This document shows, piece after piece, positions 49,791 to 58,612 of a DNA stretch of 64,000 nucleotides. The stretch is from NCBI RefSeq assembly GCF_024979255.1, contig NZ_JANLCN010000008.1:124001-188000 (forward strand), in the 5' to 3' direction. Below the pieces are notes generated by a model. The model did not search any database and had not been told where the DNA came from. It saw nothing but the letters and a program-made list of their open reading frames with translations. Position 1 is the first letter of the stretch. The number at the start of each line of letters is the position of its first letter. The stretch comes from Herbiconiux moechotypicola (GTDB lineage: Bacteria; Actinomycetota; Actinomycetes; Actinomycetales; Microbacteriaceae). The position numbers were made by a program, and so were the translations under genes.

Positions 49791-51242
49791 ATGACCGAAG
49801 CGAATCCCCGCCCGCGCACCCTGGCCGAGAAGGTCTGGGACGACCACCTCGTGGTGAAGGGCGAAGACGGCAGCCCCGACCTCATCTACATCGACCTGCA
49901 CCTGGTGCACGAGGTGACGAGCCCGCAGGCCTTCGACGGCCTGCGCTCCGAGGGCCGGCCGCTGCGCCGCCTCGACCTCACGATCGCCACCGAAGACCAC
50001 AACACCCCCACGCTGGCCATCGACAAGCCGATCGCCGACCTCACCAGCCGCACCCAGATCGACACCCTGCGCAAGAACGCCGAGGAGTTCGGGGTGCGCT
50101 TGCACTCCCTGGGCGACGTCGAGCAGGGCATCGTGCACGTGGTGGGCCCGCAGCTGGGTCTCACCATGCCGGGCATCACGGTGGTGTGCGGCGACAGCCA
50201 CACCTCCACCCACGGCGCCTTCGGCGCGATGGCCTTCGGCATCGGCACCAGCGAGGTCGAGCACGTGATGGCCACGCAGACCCTGCCGCTGAAGCCCTTC
50301 AAGACGATGGCCATCACCGTCGAGGGCACGCTCCGCCCCGGCGTCACCGCGAAAGACATCATCCTCGCCGTGATCGCGAAGATCGGCACCGGCGGCGGTC
50401 AGGGCTACGTGCTCGAGTACCGGGGCAGCGCCATCCGCAGTCTGTCGATGGACGGCCGCATGACCATCTGCAACATGTCCATCGAGGCGGGCGCCCGCGC
50501 CGGCATGGTCGCTCCCGACCAGACCACCTTCGATTACCTGGAGGGCCGCCCGCACGCCCCGAAGGGGCAGGACTGGGAGGATGCGGTCGCCTACTGGAAG
50601 ACCCTCCCCACCGACGAGGGCGCCGTCTTCGACGCCGAGGTGTTCATCGACGCCGACGCGCTCGAGCCGTTCGTGACCTGGGGCACCAACCCCGGCCAGG
50701 GTGTCTCGCTCAGCGAGCGCGTGCCCGATCCGGCCGAGATCGCCGACGCCAACGAGCGCGCCAGCGCCGAGCGCGCCCTGGAGTACATGGACCTCAAGGC
50801 CGGCACCCCCCTCAAGGAGGTCGCCGTCGACGCCGTGTTCATGGGCTCGTGCACGAACAGCCGCATCGAAGACCTCCGCGCCTTCGCCAGCATCATCAAG
50901 GGCCGCAAGAAGGCCGAGAACGTGCGCGTGATGGTGGTGCCGGGCAGCGCCCGGGTGCGCATCGAGGCCGAGGCCGAGGGCATCGACAAGATCGTCGAGG
51001 AGTTCGGCGCCGAGTGGCGCTTCGCCGGCTGCTCGATGTGCCTGGGTATGAACCCCGACCAGCTGGCACCGGGCGAGCGGTGCGCGAGCACCTCCAACCG
51101 CAACTTCGAGGGCCGCCAGGGCAAGGGCGGCCGTACCCACCTGGTGTCGCCCGTCGTAGCCGCGGCCACGGCCATCCGGGGCACCCTGTCGAGCGTCTCC
51201 GACCTGCAACCCGTGGACGAGCGAGAGATGGTGGACGCCTGA
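49791..51242 (+). CDS. leuC: 3-isopropylmalate dehydratase, large subunit
   Basis: 483 residues. Aconitase-family signatures: [20 protein letters not shown] (near residue 130), the cluster cysteine in FMGSCTNSR, and the pair in [13 protein letters not shown] binding the [4Fe-4S] cluster. With LeuD it converts 2-isopropylmalate to 3-isopropylmalate in leucine synthesis. Start has GAAGGA upstream. The stop overlaps leuD by one base (TGATG), giving equimolar subunits. Expression is probably attenuated by the leader at 49679. Confidence 0.98.
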   Translation: MTEANPRPRTLAEKVWDDHLVVKGEDGSPDLIYIDLHLVHEVTSPQAFDGLRSEGRPLRRLDLTIATEDHNTPTLAIDKPIADLTSRTQIDTLRKNAEEFGVRLHSLGDVEQGIVHVVGPQLGLTMPGITVVCGDSHTSTHGAFGAMAFGIGTSEVEHVMATQTLPLKPFKTMAITVEGTLRPGVTAKDIILAVIAKIGTGGGQGYVLEYRGSAIRSLSMDGRMTICNMSIEAGARAGMVAPDQTTFDYLEGRPHAPKGQDWEDAVAYWKTLPTDEGAVFDAEVFIDADALEPFVTWGTNPGQGVSLSERVPDPAEIADANERASAERALEYMDLKAGTPLKEVAVDAVFMGSCTNSRIEDLRAFASIIKGRKKAENVRVMVVPGSARVRIEAEAEGIDKIVEEFGAEWRFAGCSMCLGMNPDQLAPGERCASTSNRNFEGRQGKGGRTHLVSPVVAAATAIRGTLSSVSDLQPVDEREMVDA

Positions 51243-51838
51243 TGGACAAGATCGACGTCATCACCGGAGTCGCCGTGCCGCTGAAGCGGGCCAACGTCGA
51301 CACCGACCAGATCATCCCGGCCGTCTACCTCAAGCGGGTCACCAAGACCGGCTTCGACGACGCGCTGTTCGCCGGCTGGCGGGGCGACCCCGAGTTCGTG
51401 CTCAACCAGCCCGCCTACCGGAACGCCCGCGTGCTGGTGGCCGGACCCGACTTCGGCACCGGCTCGAGCCGTGAGCACGCGGTGTGGGCGCTGCGCGACT
51501 ATGGTTTCCAGGCCGTGCTCGCGCCGCGCTTCGCCGACATCTTCCGCGGCAACTCCGGCAAGCAGGGACTGCTCACCGGGCAGGTGGAGGAGGCCGACGT
51601 CGAGCGGCTCTGGGCGGCCATCGAGGCGCAGCCCGGCATCGACATCACGGTCGACCTGATCGAGCGCACCGCCACGGTGGGCGACCTCACAGTCTCCTTC
51701 GCCATCGACGACTACACTCGCTGGAGGCTGCTGGAGGGTCTCGACGACATCGGACTGACGCTTCGCAACGAGGCGGCCATCACGGAATTCGAGAGCCGCC
51801 GCGAGAGTTGGCGACCTAGAACACTTCCGGTGAAGTAA
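51242..51838 (+). CDS. leuD: 3-isopropylmalate dehydratase, small subunit
   Basis: 198 residues. Swivel-domain motif [40 protein letters not shown] and [15 protein letters not shown] are typical of LeuD. Forms the heterodimer with LeuC. Length is standard. murA follows 45 bp downstream on the same strand and may be read through. Confidence 0.98.
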   Translation: MDKIDVITGVAVPLKRANVDTDQIIPAVYLKRVTKTGFDDALFAGWRGDPEFVLNQPAYRNARVLVAGPDFGTGSSREHAVWALRDYGFQAVLAPRFADIFRGNSGKQGLLTGQVEEADVERLWAAIEAQPGIDITVDLIERTATVGDLTVSFAIDDYTRWRLLEGLDDIGLTLRNEAAITEFESRRESWRPRTLPVK

Positions 51839-51883
51839 ACGAAATCGGTCGAGCGATCGACAGAAGTCAGTGCAGGTGAAGCA

Positions 51884-53254
51884 GTGAACAGTCTCGTCCA
51901 GGATGCGCGCAAGGCCGCCGAGCGCGTCGGCCTCAAGTCCGACACGATCGTCATCAACGGCGGCCGTCCGCTGCGGGGCACGATCGACGTGCGCGGGGCG
52001 AAGAACCTCGTCACCAAGGCGATGGTGGCGAGCCTGCTCGGCGACACCACGTCCACGCTCCGCGACGTGCCCGACATCTCCGACGTGCACGTGGTGGCGA
52101 GCCTGCTCGAGATCCACGGCGTGAAGATCTCCGGCTCGGCCGCCACGGGCGTGCTCCAGCTCGACCCGGCCAACGTGGCGAGCGCGAAGAGCGCCGAGAT
52201 CGACGCGCTCTCGGGTTCCAGCCGCATCCCGATCCTGTTCTGCGGGCCGCTGCTGCACCGCCTCGGTCACGCGTTCATCCCCGACCTCGGCGGCTGCCGC
52301 ATCGGCGACCGCCCGATCGACTTCCACCTCGACGCGCTGCGCGCGTTCGGCGCGGTTGTCGACAAGCTGCCGAGCGGAATCAACATCACGGCGCCGAACG
52401 GCCTCCGCGGTGCGAACATCGAGCTGCCCTACCCGAGCGTGGGCGCCACCGAGCAGGTGCTGCTCACGGGTGTGCGCGCCCTCGGCACCACCGAGCTGAA
52501 GAACGCGGCCATCGAGCCCGAGATCATGGACCTCATCGCGGTGCTGCAGAAGATGGGCGCCATCATCTCGGTGGAGCCCAACCGCACCATCTTCATCGAG
52601 GGCGTCGAGACCCTCAACGGCTTCAACCACCGCGCGCTGTTCGACCGCAACGAGGCCGCCTCCTGGGCGAGTGCCGCGCTCGCCACCGGCGGCTCCATCT
52701 TCACCACCGGTGCGAAGCAGTCGGAGATGATGACCTTCCTCAACGTGTTCCGCAAGATCGGCGGGGCCTTCGACATCGAGGAGGAGGGCATCCGCTTCTA
52801 CCACCCGGGCGGCGAGCTGAAGCCCGTCGTGATCGAGACGGATGTGCACCCCGGGTTCATGACCGACTGGCAGCAGCCGCTCATCGTGGCCCTCACCCAG
52901 GCCCAGGGCACCTCCATCGTGCACGAGACGGTCTACGAGAACCGCTTCGGGTTCACGGACGCGCTCATCAAGATGGGCGCGAAGATCGAGGTGCACAAGG
53001 AGGGTCTGGCCGACCCGAACCGCCGCGTGCCCCGCCGCCCGCTCGAGCAGGCCGCGGTCATCTCGGGCCCCACGAAGCTGCACGGCACCGATCTCGAGGT
53101 GCCCGACCTGCGCGGCGGCTTCAGCCACCTCATCGCGGCGCTGGTGGCCGACGGCCGCTCCACGGTGTCGAACGTGGGCCTCATCGCCCGCGGTTACGGC
53201 GACTTCGTGGGCAAGCTCGAGAAGCTCGGCGCCGACTTCGCGTTCGCCGCCTGA
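51884..53254 (+). CDS. murA: UDP-N-acetylglucosamine 1-carboxyvinyltransferase
   Basis: 456 residues. Begins with a short extension, then INGGRPLRGTIDVRGAKNLV with the PEP/UDP-sugar Lys-Asn pair, and the active-site cysteine in DLGGCRIGDRPIDFHLDAL, the residue alkylated by fosfomycin. The GAxxLI-type helical repeats complete the inside-out barrel. First committed step of peptidoglycan synthesis. GTG start at 51884 preceded by AGGTGAAG. It shares ancestry with the EPSP-synthase-like protein at 33667 but is clearly MurA. Confidence 0.97.
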   Translation: MNSLVQDARKAAERVGLKSDTIVINGGRPLRGTIDVRGAKNLVTKAMVASLLGDTTSTLRDVPDISDVHVVASLLEIHGVKISGSAATGVLQLDPANVASAKSAEIDALSGSSRIPILFCGPLLHRLGHAFIPDLGGCRIGDRPIDFHLDALRAFGAVVDKLPSGINITAPNGLRGANIELPYPSVGATEQVLLTGVRALGTTELKNAAIEPEIMDLIAVLQKMGAIISVEPNRTIFIEGVETLNGFNHRALFDRNEAASWASAALATGGSIFTTGAKQSEMMTFLNVFRKIGGAFDIEEEGIRFYHPGGELKPVVIETDVHPGFMTDWQQPLIVALTQAQGTSIVHETVYENRFGFTDALIKMGAKIEVHKEGLADPNRRVPRRPLEQAAVISGPTKLHGTDLEVPDLRGGFSHLIAALVADGRSTVSNVGLIARGYGDFVGKLEKLGADFAFAA

Positions 53255-53276
53255 GCGGGGCGAGCATCCGTTCGGC

Positions 53277-53282
53277 TACCGT
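53277..53282 (+). promoter_or_regulatory. -10 box (TACCGT) for plsC, probable leaderless
   Basis: TACCGT ends 6 bp before GTG 53289. Confidence 0.5.
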
Positions 53283-53288
53283 GGGACG

Positions 53289-54083
53289 GTGAGTTCCACG
53301 AGTCCCGCCCCCTTGCCCAAGCGCCGGCGGCACGAGCGCACCGTCGCGTTCACGGTGATCGAGGCGATCGTCGTGCCGTTCCTCAATGCCATCTCGAAGC
53401 TCGACATCCGTCACGGCGAGCGGGTGCCCGCATCCGGCCCGTTCGTGCTGAGCCCCAACCACTACAGCAACATCGACCCGGTGATCATGGCGTGGGCGGT
53501 GTGGAAGCTCGGGCGGGCACCGCGCTTCATGGCCAAGGCCTCGCTGTTCACGGTTCCCGTCGTGGGGTTCGCCCTTCGCCGCAGTGGCCAGATCCCGGTC
53601 GAGCGCGCCGGCGCGAACCGCGGCAACGCGCCGATCGCGGCGGCCAACGACCTGGTGGAGCACGAGCGCGGCGTGATCGTCTACCCCGAGGGCACGCTCA
53701 CGCGCGACCCCGACATGTGGCCGATGCGCGGCAAGTCGGGCGCGGTGCGGCTGGCGCTGGAGCACGGCATCCCGCTCATCCCGGCCGCGCACTGGGGCAC
53801 CCAGGCGGTGCTGCCGCGGTACTCGAAGAAGCTCAGACTCTTCCCGCGCAAGACGATTCTGGTCGACTTCGGCGAGCCGCTCGACCTCGACGACCTGCGG
53901 GGTCAGCCCATCACCCAGAAGGTGCTGCAGGAGGGCACCGACCGGCTGATGGCCGCCATCACGGCGCTGCTGGAGGGCCTGCGCGGCGAGACCGCCCCGG
54001 CCGAGCGGTGGAATCCGGCCGCGCACAACCAGACCGAGTTCGGCCGCATCGCGGACGGTGGCGACAAGCGGGAGGCGTCGTGA
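53289..54083 (+). CDS. 1-acyl-sn-glycerol-3-phosphate acyltransferase (PlsC family)
   Basis: 264 residues. Acyltransferase blocks: SPNHYSNIDPVIMAWA (an N-H-x4-D catalytic block), FMAKASLFTVPVVGFALRRS, VYPEGTLTRDPDMWPMRGKS and GIPLIPAAHWGTQ. It acylates lysophosphatidic acid at sn-2 for phospholipid synthesis. It overlaps gpsA by 4 bp (GTGA), linking acyl transfer to glycerol-3-phosphate supply. Confidence 0.93.
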   Translation: MSSTSPAPLPKRRRHERTVAFTVIEAIVVPFLNAISKLDIRHGERVPASGPFVLSPNHYSNIDPVIMAWAVWKLGRAPRFMAKASLFTVPVVGFALRRSGQIPVERAGANRGNAPIAAANDLVEHERGVIVYPEGTLTRDPDMWPMRGKSGAVRLALEHGIPLIPAAHWGTQAVLPRYSKKLRLFPRKTILVDFGEPLDLDDLRGQPITQKVLQEGTDRLMAAITALLEGLRGETAPAERWNPAAHNQTEFGRIADGGDKREAS

Positions 54084-55228
54084 CCCCGCCGCGGGGCCGC
54101 GTGGTGCAGCCGCCCCGCCCGCGGGTGACCGTGCTGGGTGCCGGCAGTTGGGGCACCACCTTCGCCAAGGTGCTCGCCGACGGCGGGTCGGACGTGACGC
54201 TCTGGGCGCGCCGTCCCGAGCTCGCCAAGGAGATCCGCGAGGCCAAGCGCAACAGCGACTACCTGCCCGGGGTGAACCTCCCCGTCGCCGTGACCGCCAC
54301 CTCCGACGTGGCGGCAGCCCTCGAGCACGCCCAGTTCGTGTTCGTGTCGGTGCCGAGCCAGACGCTGCGCGGCAACCTCGCCGACATCAGGTCCCTCCTG
54401 CCCGCCGACGCACCCGTCACCAGCCTCATGAAGGGCGTGGAGAAAGGCACCGGCGCCCGCATGAGCGAGGTGCTCGAGTCGGTGCTCGAGATCGACCCGG
54501 CCCGCATCGCCGTGGCGTCGGGGCCGAACCTCGCCCTCGAGATCGCGAAGGAGCAGCCGACGGCCGCCGTCGTCTCCTCGACCAGCCTCGAGACGGCCGA
54601 GAGCGTGGCCCGGGTGGCCACGAACCGCTACTTCCGCTCCTTCGTCAACACCGACGTCATCGGCACCGAGTTCGGCGGCGTGCTGAAGAACCTCATCGCG
54701 GTGGCCATCGGCATCGTCGACGGGGTGGGATACGGCGAGAACACGAAGGCCTCCATCATCACCCGCGGTCTCGTGGAGATGACCGATTTCGCGGTGGCCT
54801 ACGGCGGGCATCCGGAGACCCTCTCGGGCCTCGCCGGCCTCGGCGACCTCATCGCCACGAGCGGTTCGTCGCTCTCGCGCAACAACACCGCCGGCCGCCT
54901 GCTCGGCCAGGGCTACAGCTTCGCCGACGTGGTGAAGTCGATGCAGCAGACCGCGGAGGGGCTCGCCTCGGTGGCGCCCGTGCTCGCCCTCGCGCAGGCG
55001 AAGGGGGTCGACATGCCCATCTGCCGTCAGGTGAGCCAGGTGCTGGCGGGTACGCTCGATCCGAAAGACATTGCACCCCACCTGACGACCGACGACGACT
55101 CGGCGCCTCAGGGCGAAAGGACTCCGGATGCCAGGAAAGACCACGGTGGCGGTGCTCTTCGGAGGTCGTTCGAGCGAGCACTCGATCAGCTGCGCCACCG
55201 CGGGCGGGGTTCTCGAGGCGATCGATAG
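54080..55228 (+). CDS. gpsA: Glycerol-3-phosphate dehydrogenase [NAD(P)+] with extra C-terminal tail
   Basis: 382 residues. VTVLGAGSWGTTFAKVLAD (cofactor), MKGVEKGTGARMSEV, VASGPNLALEIAKEQPTAAV, catalytic lysine in TEFGGVLKNLIAVAIGIVDG, and SSLSRNNTAGRLLGQG. Makes sn-glycerol 3-phosphate for lipids. The reading frame continues about 34 codons into ddl (101-bp overlap, 55128-55228); the tail is Arg/Gly-rich (LRRSFERALDQLRHRGRGSR) and looks like loss of an earlier stop. Confidence 0.96.
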   Translation: MTPPRGRVVQPPRPRVTVLGAGSWGTTFAKVLADGGSDVTLWARRPELAKEIREAKRNSDYLPGVNLPVAVTATSDVAAALEHAQFVFVSVPSQTLRGNLADIRSLLPADAPVTSLMKGVEKGTGARMSEVLESVLEIDPARIAVASGPNLALEIAKEQPTAAVVSSTSLETAESVARVATNRYFRSFVNTDVIGTEFGGVLKNLIAVAIGIVDGVGYGENTKASIITRGLVEMTDFAVAYGGHPETLSGLAGLGDLIATSGSSLSRNNTAGRLLGQGYSFADVVKSMQQTAEGLASVAPVLALAQAKGVDMPICRQVSQVLAGTLDPKDIAPHLTTDDDSAPQGERTPDARKDHGGGALRRSFERALDQLRHRGRGSRGDR

Positions 55229-56213
55229 GTCGCGCTTCGACGTCGTTCCGGTGGGCATCACCCGCGAGGGCGCCTTCGTGCTCGAGGCCGACGACCCGGC
55301 CCGCTTCCGGCTCGACCCCGGTGCGCTGCCCGAGGTGACCGACAACGGAACCCGGGTGCTCTGGCCCGAGTCGACCGCCTCGCGCGAGCTCTCGGTGCGC
55401 GAGGCCGACGGCACCGTGCGCTCGCTCGGCGAGGTCGACGTGGTGTTCCCCATCCTGCACGGCCCGTTCGGCGAAGACGGCACGGTGCAGGGGCTCTTCG
55501 AGCTGCTCGGCCTGCCCTACGTGGGCTCGGGCGTGCTCGCCTCGGCACTCGGCATGGACAAGCACTTCACCAAGACCGTGCTCGAGGGCGCCGGCATCGC
55601 GGTGGCCCCGTGGCGCACGGTGAGCGCCCGGCAGTGGGCGAGTGCTCCGGATGCGGTGGCCGCCGCTGCGGAGTCGCTCGGCTTCCCGCTCTTCGTCAAG
55701 CCCGCACGGGCGGGGTCGTCGGTCGGCGTGAGCAAGGTGACCTCGGCCGAGGGCCTCGCGGCGGCCGTCGAGCTCGCGCTGCGCGAGGACTCGCGGGTGC
55801 TGCTGGAGCAGGCGATCGTGGGGCGGGAGGTGGAGTGCGCGGTGCTCGGCGGGCGCGACGGGGGAGCGCCCCGGGTGTCGGTCGCCGGCGAGATCGTGAT
55901 GACCACGCGGGAGTTCTACGACTTCGAGGCGAAGTACCTCGACGCCCCCGGGGTCGACCTGGTGTGCCCCGCCGTGCTCGACGACGCCGAGCTGGCCGAG
56001 ATGCAGGAGCTCGCTGCGCGCGCGTTCACGGCGATCGACGGTGCCGGGCTCGCACGGGTGGACTTCTTCCTCACGCCCTCGGGTTTCGTCATCAACGAGA
56101 TCAACACGATGCCGGGGTTCACGCCCATCTCGATGTTCCCCAAGTGCTGGATCGCGTCTGGGCTGTCCTATCCGGAGCTCATCTCCGAACTGATCGACCT
56201 CGCGCTGGAGTGA
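55128..56213 (+). CDS. ddl: D-alanine-D-alanine ligase
   Basis: 361 residues. N-terminal VAVLFGGRSSEHSISCATAG; PILHGPFGEDGTVQGLFELL; ATP-grasp region with LFVKPARAGSSVGVSKV, and the C-terminal ARVDFFLTPSGFVINEINTM followed by PGFTPISMFPKCW. Joins two D-alanines for the peptidoglycan stem. ATG at 55128 has GAAAGGA upstream, 7 bp away, giving a solid start despite the gpsA overlap. Confidence 0.97.
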   Translation: MPGKTTVAVLFGGRSSEHSISCATAGGVLEAIDRSRFDVVPVGITREGAFVLEADDPARFRLDPGALPEVTDNGTRVLWPESTASRELSVREADGTVRSLGEVDVVFPILHGPFGEDGTVQGLFELLGLPYVGSGVLASALGMDKHFTKTVLEGAGIAVAPWRTVSARQWASAPDAVAAAAESLGFPLFVKPARAGSSVGVSKVTSAEGLAAAVELALREDSRVLLEQAIVGREVECAVLGGRDGGAPRVSVAGEIVMTTREFYDFEAKYLDAPGVDLVCPAVLDDAELAEMQELAARAFTAIDGAGLARVDFFLTPSGFVINEINTMPGFTPISMFPKCWIASGLSYPELISELIDLALE

Positions 56214-56243
56214 GGCCCCGGCCGGGTCGCGCGTGCCCGGTGG

Positions 56244-56834
56244 TCATGGCGCGGGCGTCGACGCGGGTGTCTCTGCCGGCGTCGGTGTCGGTGTCGGTGT
56301 CGGCACGCCTAGCACGTCGTCGGCGTTGAGGCACGCTGAGGTCTGAGGAATCGAGGCGACGGCCGGCTCGAGGTCGACCAGCGCGCTCGTCCCGGATGCG
56401 GCGAGGGAGTCGACCACCACCTGCACCGCGGGCGTGCGCCCGAAGGTCGTGAAGGTGTAGGTGGGCGCGTCGGAGTCGTCGCGGATCCAGTCGATGCCGT
56501 TCACATTGTCGCAGGGGAGCGTGGTGGGCCCGGGCGGCTCGACGCCGCACACGAGCAGCACGGCGGCCGGGTCGCCCCAGGCGCCGGTGGCCTGCGCATC
56601 CGTCTCGCGCCGTTCGGCGTCGGCGACCGTGTCGGGCAACCGCACGATCACGTCGGCGCAGGACGGGTTCGTGGCGTCGGCGGCGGGGTCGAGGGCGACG
56701 GGGCCGGAGCAGCCCGCCAGCAGTGTGGCCGCGGCAGCGAGCGTCAGCCCGGCGGCGGCGAGACCGAGCCGTCGGCGCGACCGGTGCAGGGGGCGGCGGG
56801 AGCGGGCGTGCGGGGGCTGGTGAGACGCGGACAT
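56244..56834 (-). CDS. DUF3515-family lipoprotein
   Basis: 196 residues. Signal peptide with lipobox LLAGCSG (the Cys is lipidated). The mature part has paired cysteines in NPSCADVIV, LVCGVE, TLPCDN and SACLN, characteristic of DUF3515 proteins, which occur between ddl and thiL in many actinobacteria. The C-terminus ends in a Thr-Pro repeat (TPTPTPTPAETPAST). Function unknown, envelope location. Confidence 0.85.
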   Translation of the reverse strand: MSASHQPPHARSRRPLHRSRRRLGLAAAGLTLAAAATLLAGCSGPVALDPAADATNPSCADVIVRLPDTVADAERRETDAQATGAWGDPAAVLLVCGVEPPGPTTLPCDNVNGIDWIRDDSDAPTYTFTTFGRTPAVQVVVDSLAASGTSALVDLEPAVASIPQTSACLNADDVLGVPTPTPTPTPAETPASTPAP

Positions 56835-56846
56835 CGTTGTTCAGGC

Positions 56847-56852
56847 TACCGT
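56847..56852 (+). promoter_or_regulatory. -10 box (TACCGT) for thiL, overlapping a divergent TAGCCT box
   Basis: TACCGT ends 6 bp before GTG 56859. On the minus strand TAGCCT (56843-56848) lies 8 bp before the lipoprotein start at 56834, so the two -10 boxes overlap by two bases and probably compete. Confidence 0.5.
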
Positions 56853-56858
56853 TGAGGC

Positions 56859-57929
56859 GTGACGCTCGACTCCGGCTTTCCTGTGGACGGCGGTGCCCCG
56901 ACCCCTGTCGAGACGGTCGCGGGGCTCGGCGAGGCCGAGGTGCTGCGCCGCATCTTCCCCCGGCTGCCGCACGCCCAGGCCGAGCTGCTCGGCCCGGGCG
57001 ACGACGCGGCGGTCGTGGCCGCGCCCGACGGCCGCTACGTGGTCACCACCGACTTCATGGTGCAGGGCCCCGACTTCCGGTCGGCGTGGTCCACGCCCCA
57101 CGACCTCGGCTGGAAGGCCGCGATGACCAACCTCTCCGACGTCGCCGCGATGGGCGCGCGCCCCACCGCGCTCGTGGTGGCGCTGGCCGCGCCGCAGGAC
57201 ACCCCGGTCGACGTGCTGCTCGGCATCGCCGACGGCCTGCGCGACGCCTGCGCCCTCGCCGCCCCGGGGTGCGGCGTGGTGGGCGGCGACCTGTCGACCT
57301 CGCCGGCCCTCACCATCGCGGTCACGGCCTTCGGCGACCTCGAGGGCCGTGACGCGGTCACTCGCTCGGGTGGCCGCGCCGGCGACACCGTCGCGGTGGC
57401 GGGCGACCTGGGCCGGGCGGGAGCCGGACTGTGGCTGCTCTTCCGCGACGCCGTCACCCCGACCGGCCGGGTGCCCGACGCGCTGCGCGCCGAGACGGTC
57501 AAGGCCGCTCATACCGAGCTCGTCGCCGGCCAGGTCGCGCCGGTGGCCCCCATCTCGTCGGGGGTGCGCGCGGCGCTCGGCGGGGCCACGGCCATGCTCG
57601 ACGTCTCCGACGGGCTCGTGCTGGACGCCCGTCGCCTGGCCGCGGCCAGCGGATGCGCGGTGCGCTTCGATGCGTCGGCCATCGCCCGCGAGGTGGGTGC
57701 GCTCCTCGACGTCGACGCCGTGGTCGGCGATCGCGCCGCCGACTTCGTGCTGAGGGGCGGCGAAGACCACGCCCTGCTCGCCAGCTTTCCCGCGGGAGCC
57801 GAGCTGCCCGAGGGATTCCGGCGTCTCGGAGAACTCGGAGACGGCTCCGGCGTGTACCTCGGCGACTCGCCGGTGGAGGGCGAGGGCGGCTGGGACCCCT
57901 ACTCGGGCTGGGACGGCGCTTCGGGCTGA
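56859..57929 (+). CDS. thiL: Thiamine-monophosphate kinase
   Basis: 356 residues. AIR-synthetase-like fold with LLGPGDDAAVVAAPDGRYVV, TDFMVQGPDF, AAMTNLSDVAAMGARPTAL and GVVGGDLSTSPALTIAVTAF, then AMLDVSDGLVLDARRLAAAS and RGGEDHALLASFP. Phosphorylates thiamine monophosphate to the diphosphate, the cofactor needed by the E1 enzyme at 6850. Its end overlaps rsmD convergently by 31 bp. Confidence 0.95.
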   Translation: MTLDSGFPVDGGAPTPVETVAGLGEAEVLRRIFPRLPHAQAELLGPGDDAAVVAAPDGRYVVTTDFMVQGPDFRSAWSTPHDLGWKAAMTNLSDVAAMGARPTALVVALAAPQDTPVDVLLGIADGLRDACALAAPGCGVVGGDLSTSPALTIAVTAFGDLEGRDAVTRSGGRAGDTVAVAGDLGRAGAGLWLLFRDAVTPTGRVPDALRAETVKAAHTELVAGQVAPVAPISSGVRAALGGATAMLDVSDGLVLDARRLAAASGCAVRFDASAIAREVGALLDVDAVVGDRAADFVLRGGEDHALLASFPAGAELPEGFRRLGELGDGSGVYLGDSPVEGEGGWDPYSGWDGASG

Positions 57930-58549
57930 GGCACCCCGCCCTCGGGCGCGGCCGGTCCGTCGTCTGCCGGCGACGCCCACCACAGGGCGGTCTCGCCGTG
58001 CTTGCGGCTGCGGTCGAGCTCGAGCCCCGCGGGCCAGCCGGGCTCGGGTGACCGGGAGCTGCGCTCGACCAGCAGCACCGCATCCGGAGCCAGCAGGGGC
58101 ACCACGGCCTGCAGCGTCTCGGTGAGCTCGTCGTCGGCGAGGTCGTAGGGGGGATCGAGGAACACGACGTCGAAGCGCGGCGCCGAGGGTGAGGCGGCCG
58201 CGCGCAGCCACGGCAGCACCGCCTGGGCGGCCACCACCGCCCGCGCGGTGCCCGCACCGCCGCCGCCTCCGAGCGCTCGGGCCACCGTCGCCGCGTTGCG
58301 GCGCGCCACCTGCGCGGCGGCGGCGTTGCGCTCCACGAGCACCACCTCTCCCGCCCCGCGGCTGAGCGCCTCGAGCCCGAGTGCGCCCGATCCCGCGTAC
58401 AGGTCGAGCACCCGCGCTCCGGGCAGCACGTCCCTGGCGTCGAGCGCCGAGAACACCGCCTCGCGCACGCGGTCGCTCGTGGGGCGGGTGCCCGAGCGCG
58501 GCACGGCGAGGGCGAGCGAGCCGGCGGCTCCTCCGATGATGCGGGTCAC
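57899..58549 (-). CDS. rsmD: 16S rRNA (guanine966-N2)-methyltransferase
   Basis: 216 residues. MTRIIGGAAGSLALAVPRSG and TRPTSDRVREAVFSAL are the RsmD start; the SAM motif is ARVLDLYAGSGALGLEALSR and the catalytic motif FDVVFLDPPYDLADDEL. GTG start with TAGGGT 6 bp upstream. Its last codons overlap thiL convergently by 31 bp. Confidence 0.95.
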   Translation of the reverse strand: MTRIIGGAAGSLALAVPRSGTRPTSDRVREAVFSALDARDVLPGARVLDLYAGSGALGLEALSRGAGEVVLVERNAAAAQVARRNAATVARALGGGGGAGTARAVVAAQAVLPWLRAAASPSAPRFDVVFLDPPYDLADDELTETLQAVVPLLAPDAVLLVERSSRSPEPGWPAGLELDRSRKHGETALWWASPADDGPAAPEGGVPQPEAPSQPE

Positions 58550-58555
58550 GCTCAG

Positions 58556-58561
58556 ACCCTA
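58556..58561 (-). promoter_or_regulatory. -10 box (TAGGGT) for rsmD, probable leaderless
   Basis: On the minus strand TAGGGT, 6 bp, then GTG 58549. Confidence 0.5.
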
Positions 58562-58600
58562 CCCCGGCCCACCTCTCCCGCTGGCAGGGGCCGCCGCGCC

Positions 58601-58606
58601 TAGACT
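58601..58606 (+). promoter_or_regulatory. -10 box (TAGACT) for recG, probable leaderless
   Basis: TAGACT ends 6 bp before ATG 58613. Confidence 0.5.
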
Positions 58607-58612
58607 CGGAGC

